Assembly (NCBI GenBank): GCA_910587635.1
Contig: CAJUNB010000038.1
Location: forward strand, 22,725 to 86,724
Origin: an uncultured Lachnospiraceae bacterium
GTDB lineage: Bacteria > Bacillota > Clostridia > Lachnospirales > Lachnospiraceae
DNA: 64,000 bases
Direction: 5' to 3'
Positions within the stretch are counted from its first letter, which is position 1, and every line of letters starts with the position of its first letter. The notes beneath the pieces are model-generated. The model saw only the letters and a program-made list of their open reading frames with translations, was not told where the DNA came from and searched no databases. Shown piece after piece: positions 61,454 to 64,000 of the stretch. Both the position numbers and the translations under genes were made by a program.

Positions 61454-62824
61454 ATGGTGCGTTTCTATGATAAAGCACAGATAGATAAAAACAATATGAT
61501 GTTTACGGCAAAGCAATTGAGGATACTGCTTGTACCTGTCATTATCGAACAACTTCTCAATTCTTTTATGGGAATGGCTGATACGATGATGGTAAGTCAG
61601 GTAGGCAGTGCGGCGATTTCTGCGGTGTCGTTGGTGGATTCCATCAATGTGCTTGTGATACAGGTGTTTTCTGCACTGGCCACAGGGGGCACGATTATCT
61701 GTTCACAGTATCTGGGAAGAAGAGATGAAAAGGACAGCAACGAAGCGGCCCGGCAGGTGGCACTGACAGTAGCTGTGATTTCCACAGTGATTGCAATCTG
61801 TTGTATTTTGTTTCGCAGGCCGTTGCTCCAGCTTACATTTGGAGAGGTGGAAAGAGATGTCATGGAAAATTCCGTGGTCTATTTTCTGATCACTGCCATA
61901 TCTTTTCCCTTTATAGCACTGTTCAGCGCAGGTTCTGCATTTTTCAGGGCCGGTGGAGAGAGTAAATTTCCGATGCGGATATCTGTTATTTCCAATGGCC
62001 TGAATATTGCCGGCAATGCAGTTCTCATATTTGTATTTCATATGGGCGTGGCAGGGGCGGCCCTTTCCACATTATTTTCCAGAATGTTCTGTGCTTTTGT
62101 GGTATTCTATTATTTGCGGAAACCGAAACAGCCGATTGTTCTGGACCATTATTTGTCCATACGTCCCAATTTTTCGCTGATCGGAAAAATTCTGGCAGTG
62201 GGGATTCCTTCGGGGATTGAAAACGGTATGTTTCAGTTTGGGAAGCTGGCGATTCAGTCCAGTGTCTCCACATTGGGAACAACGGCCATTGCAGCCCAGG
62301 CTATGACGATTATATTGGAAAATCTAAACGGTATGGGGGGCATCGGTGTAGGGATTGCATTGATGACGGTAGTGGGACAGTGTATTGGTGCCGGACGAAA
62401 GGAAGAAGCGAGATATTATGTTGTGAAACTCACTCTTTACGGGGAAATAATTACCATATGTGCCTGTCTCTTTGTGTTGGCGATTACAAAGCCCGTGACA
62501 TTTCTCGCTGCTATGGAGCCGAAAAGTGCTGCAATGTGTTTTCAGATGGTGGTTGCCATTACGATTGTAAAACCTTTTGTATGGACATTGGGATTTATAC
62601 CGGCATATGGTATGCGGGCTGCAGGGGACGTACGTTTTTCCATGATATATGCCAGCCTGACTATGTGGCTGTGCCGTGTAGTTCTTTGTGTCTATCTGAT
62701 TCGTTTCCAGGGGTTTGGCCCGATGGCTGTATGGATTGGTATGTTCGGTGACTGGACAGTGCGGGCGATCGGTTTTACGTGGAGATTTTTCAGTGGGAGA
62801 TGGCTGAAAAAGCAGGTCATCTAG
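61454..62824 (+). CDS. MATE-family efflux transporter
   Basis: 456 residues from ATG at 61454; the frame is open to TTG 61391, and the AGAGGGG site sits about 15 bp before the ATG, so the exact start is uncertain. Twelve helices in two similar halves: LLVPVIIEQLLNSFMGMADTMMVS at the start, and the mirrored IPSGIENGMFQFGKL in the second half. These are drug or metabolite antiporters of the inner membrane. It lies outside the glycan run and resembles the NorM/DinF type, not a Wzx flippase. Confidence 0.92.
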   Translation: MVRFYDKAQIDKNNMMFTAKQLRILLVPVIIEQLLNSFMGMADTMMVSQVGSAAISAVSLVDSINVLVIQVFSALATGGTIICSQYLGRRDEKDSNEAARQVALTVAVISTVIAICCILFRRPLLQLTFGEVERDVMENSVVYFLITAISFPFIALFSAGSAFFRAGGESKFPMRISVISNGLNIAGNAVLIFVFHMGVAGAALSTLFSRMFCAFVVFYYLRKPKQPIVLDHYLSIRPNFSLIGKILAVGIPSGIENGMFQFGKLAIQSSVSTLGTTAIAAQAMTIILENLNGMGGIGVGIALMTVVGQCIGAGRKEEARYYVVKLTLYGEIITICACLFVLAITKPVTFLAAMEPKSAAMCFQMVVAITIVKPFVWTLGFIPAYGMRAAGDVRFSMIYASLTMWLCRVVLCVYLIRFQGFGPMAVWIGMFGDWTVRAIGFTWRFFSGRWLKKQVI

Positions 62825-62911
62825 GCGGACGGAGCGGAAATAAGGCAGCGTCCAAAATTGTGGTTTGGGTGCTTTGAGACAGTAAAACAGAGTGGATAAG
62901 GAGACAGTAAG

Positions 62912-63871
62912 ATGGATTTTTTTTATGTATTTGGCAAGATGGTAGAGCTTTTTGCGATTATTATTATCGGATATATTACTTGTAAATGTGGTGTATTTGG
63001 TAAAGAAGCCCGGGTGCATGTGACAAAACTGGTACTGTACGTGGCGATACCCGGGCTGACTCTGGCATCGGTGCTCAACCAGGACAGTCTGCCGGGCAGA
63101 GCGGAAATATTCGGGTTGCTTCTTGTGGCTTTTTCCAGTTATCTTGTGTTGTTTGCGGGGGCTTTCCTCATACCGAAGCTTCTTCGGGTGAAAAGAGAGG
63201 AAGTGGGCATCTATCAGTTTATGGTTGCGTTTGCCAATGTGGGATTTATCGGATATCCGGTGACACAGGCCATTTTTGGTGACAGGGCTATATTTTATAC
63301 GTGTGTGTTCAATCTCCCCTTTAATTTTTTTGCCTTTTCCATTGGCGTTATATTTATTCAGAGGAGTGCTGCGGCTATGAGCGGACAGGCCGGAGCGAAA
63401 GTAGGCTCTGCTATCTCCGGGAAGACGTTTCTGACACCCTGTATGATCTGTTCGGTTCTTGCCATCATTTTGGCACTGGGAGGCTGGAGGGGACCGGCAG
63501 CTCTTGGAGAGATGTGTCAGATGGTGGGAAATATTACGACACCGGCGGCATTGATGGTGATCGGTTCTTCTCTTGCAGAAATGCCGGTGAAGGAAATGTT
63601 CAGCAATGGGAAAGTCTATCTGTTCTCTCTTTTCCGCCTGCTGATATTGCCGATAATCGTATATTATATTTATGGCAGTTTTGTAACGGACCCATTGCTT
63701 CTCGGTGTATGTGTTATCATTGCCGCCATGCCGGTGGCAACCAACGGAACAATGCTGTGCCTTCAGTACAATGCGGATGAAAAACTGATGGCGCAGGGGA
63801 CTTTTATAACGACGCTGGCATCTCTTGTCACCATTCCGCTGCTGGCTATGCTGTTTCGGTACCCTCAGTAG
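62912..63871 (+). CDS. AEC-family (auxin efflux carrier-like) transporter
   Basis: 319 residues, about ten helices in two five-helix halves. Family features: FAIIIIGYITCKCGVFGKEA at the start, FANVGFIGYPVTQAIFG in helix 4, TPAALMVIGSSLAEMP, and AAMPVATNGTMLCLQYNAD near the end. Bacterial members are thought to move carboxylates such as malate. GGATAAGGAGACAG precedes the ATG. It follows the MATE gene by 87 bp on the same strand and may be co-transcribed. Confidence 0.92.
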   Translation: MDFFYVFGKMVELFAIIIIGYITCKCGVFGKEARVHVTKLVLYVAIPGLTLASVLNQDSLPGRAEIFGLLLVAFSSYLVLFAGAFLIPKLLRVKREEVGIYQFMVAFANVGFIGYPVTQAIFGDRAIFYTCVFNLPFNFFAFSIGVIFIQRSAAAMSGQAGAKVGSAISGKTFLTPCMICSVLAIILALGGWRGPAALGEMCQMVGNITTPAALMVIGSSLAEMPVKEMFSNGKVYLFSLFRLLILPIIVYYIYGSFVTDPLLLGVCVIIAAMPVATNGTMLCLQYNADEKLMAQGTFITTLASLVTIPLLAMLFRYPQ

Positions 63872-63886
63872 ACAAGGGCACACACG

Positions 63887-63994
63887 CCCTGAACCATGAT
63901 ATTTCGGTAATTTTCTGCGTTGTCCTCAATCAGCGTACGTCCAGTACGCCTCAATCGTCCTCCTTGTAAATTACCGAAATATCTATGGTCAGGG
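63887..63994. repeat. Long imperfect inverted repeat at right edge
   Basis: The arms 63887-63913 and 63968-63994 are nearly perfect inverted copies of about 27 bp (shared core ATATTTCGGTAATTT). The interior has a second palindrome GCGTAC/GTACGC and no credible gene. It begins 16 bp after the AEC stop codon. A small hairpin AGGGC/GCCCT (63875-63890) overlaps its left end. It may be a complete small mobile repeat or a terminator. Confidence 0.7.
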
Positions 63995-64000
63995 TCAGAG

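Noticed and set aside
61454..62824. MATE protein as the Wzx flippase of the glycan locus
   Set aside because: It is separated from the locus by several unrelated genes and its helices look like the NorM/DinF type.
62324..63883. 519-codon open frame on the minus strand
   Set aside because: It is fully antisense to the AEC gene and the end of the MATE gene, is rich in His, Arg, Ser and Pro, and has no family motif; it is a shadow of codon bias.
1..64000. tRNA, rRNA, riboswitch or prophage genes
   Set aside because: None could be recognised by eye; short or diverged RNAs could still be missed.

Overview
The window looks like a chromosomal segment of a Gram-positive Clostridia member, most likely Lachnospiraceae. 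The grounds are strong AGGAGG ribosome binding sites, a lipobox-type solute-binding lipoprotein with ABC permeases but no local ATPase, an EpsG-type polymerase, a CotH protein, and hairpin-rich intergenic repeats. The genus cannot be fixed from the sequence. No tRNA, rRNA, CRISPR array, prophage or intact insertion sequence was seen.

Layout. 1-7347: a two-component system (kinase cut by the window edge) divergent from a solute-binding lipoprotein, two sugar-type ABC permeases and a HlyD-like membrane fusion protein; the divergent promoter region carries a symmetric pair of 11-bp-period direct repeats. 7484-8806: UDP-glucose dehydrogenase with its own promoter and terminator. 8900-11702, minus strand: a CotH/lamin-tail surface protein gene broken by one in-frame TAG, and a DUF212 (divergent PAP2) gene. 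11992-57768: one almost unbroken plus-strand glycan locus of about 46 kb. 57844-63871: flanking genes (small hypothetical, NSS transporter, VOC protein, ACT protein, MATE and AEC transporters).

How the glycan genes fit together. gmd-fcl-manC make GDP-L-fucose. A WbaP/CpsE-like phosphoglycosyltransferase, a Wzz protein with a degenerate kinase-like tail, an EpsG-type polymerase, a run of GT2/GT4 glycosyltransferases, a GT52/sialyltransferase-like protein and a PglK-like ABC flippase could build and export one lipid-linked polymer. A complete pseudaminic acid set (pseB, pseC, pseF, pseI, pseG) follows, in which the expected PseH slot holds a GNAT-formyltransferase fusion next to a PIG-L deacetylase. 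A third block holds an acyltransferase, a WecE-type aminotransferase, a second GNAT, a DPM1-like GT2, several GT-C-like membrane proteins and an O-antigen ligase-like protein. A fourth block is a bacillosamine-type pathway (pglF-pglE-pglC-pglA-like) in which no PglD acetyltransferase is seen; a fold-III PLP decarboxylase, an ATP-grasp ligase and a TviB-like dehydrogenase stand there instead. Two initiating transferases and two polymerase/ligase types suggest at least two separate glycans.

Non-coding structure is notable: a dispersed two-hairpin element with a compensatory base change (near 16.85, 30.71 and 60.89 kb), a three-unit tandem repeat with a swapped hairpin before pseB, a 179-bp element with 19-bp inverted ends, a 25-bp tandem array with a following row of short hairpins, and a long inverted repeat at the right edge. 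The best candidates for undescribed biology are the GNAT-formyltransferase/PIG-L pseudaminate branch and the decarboxylase/ATP-grasp/uronate branch.
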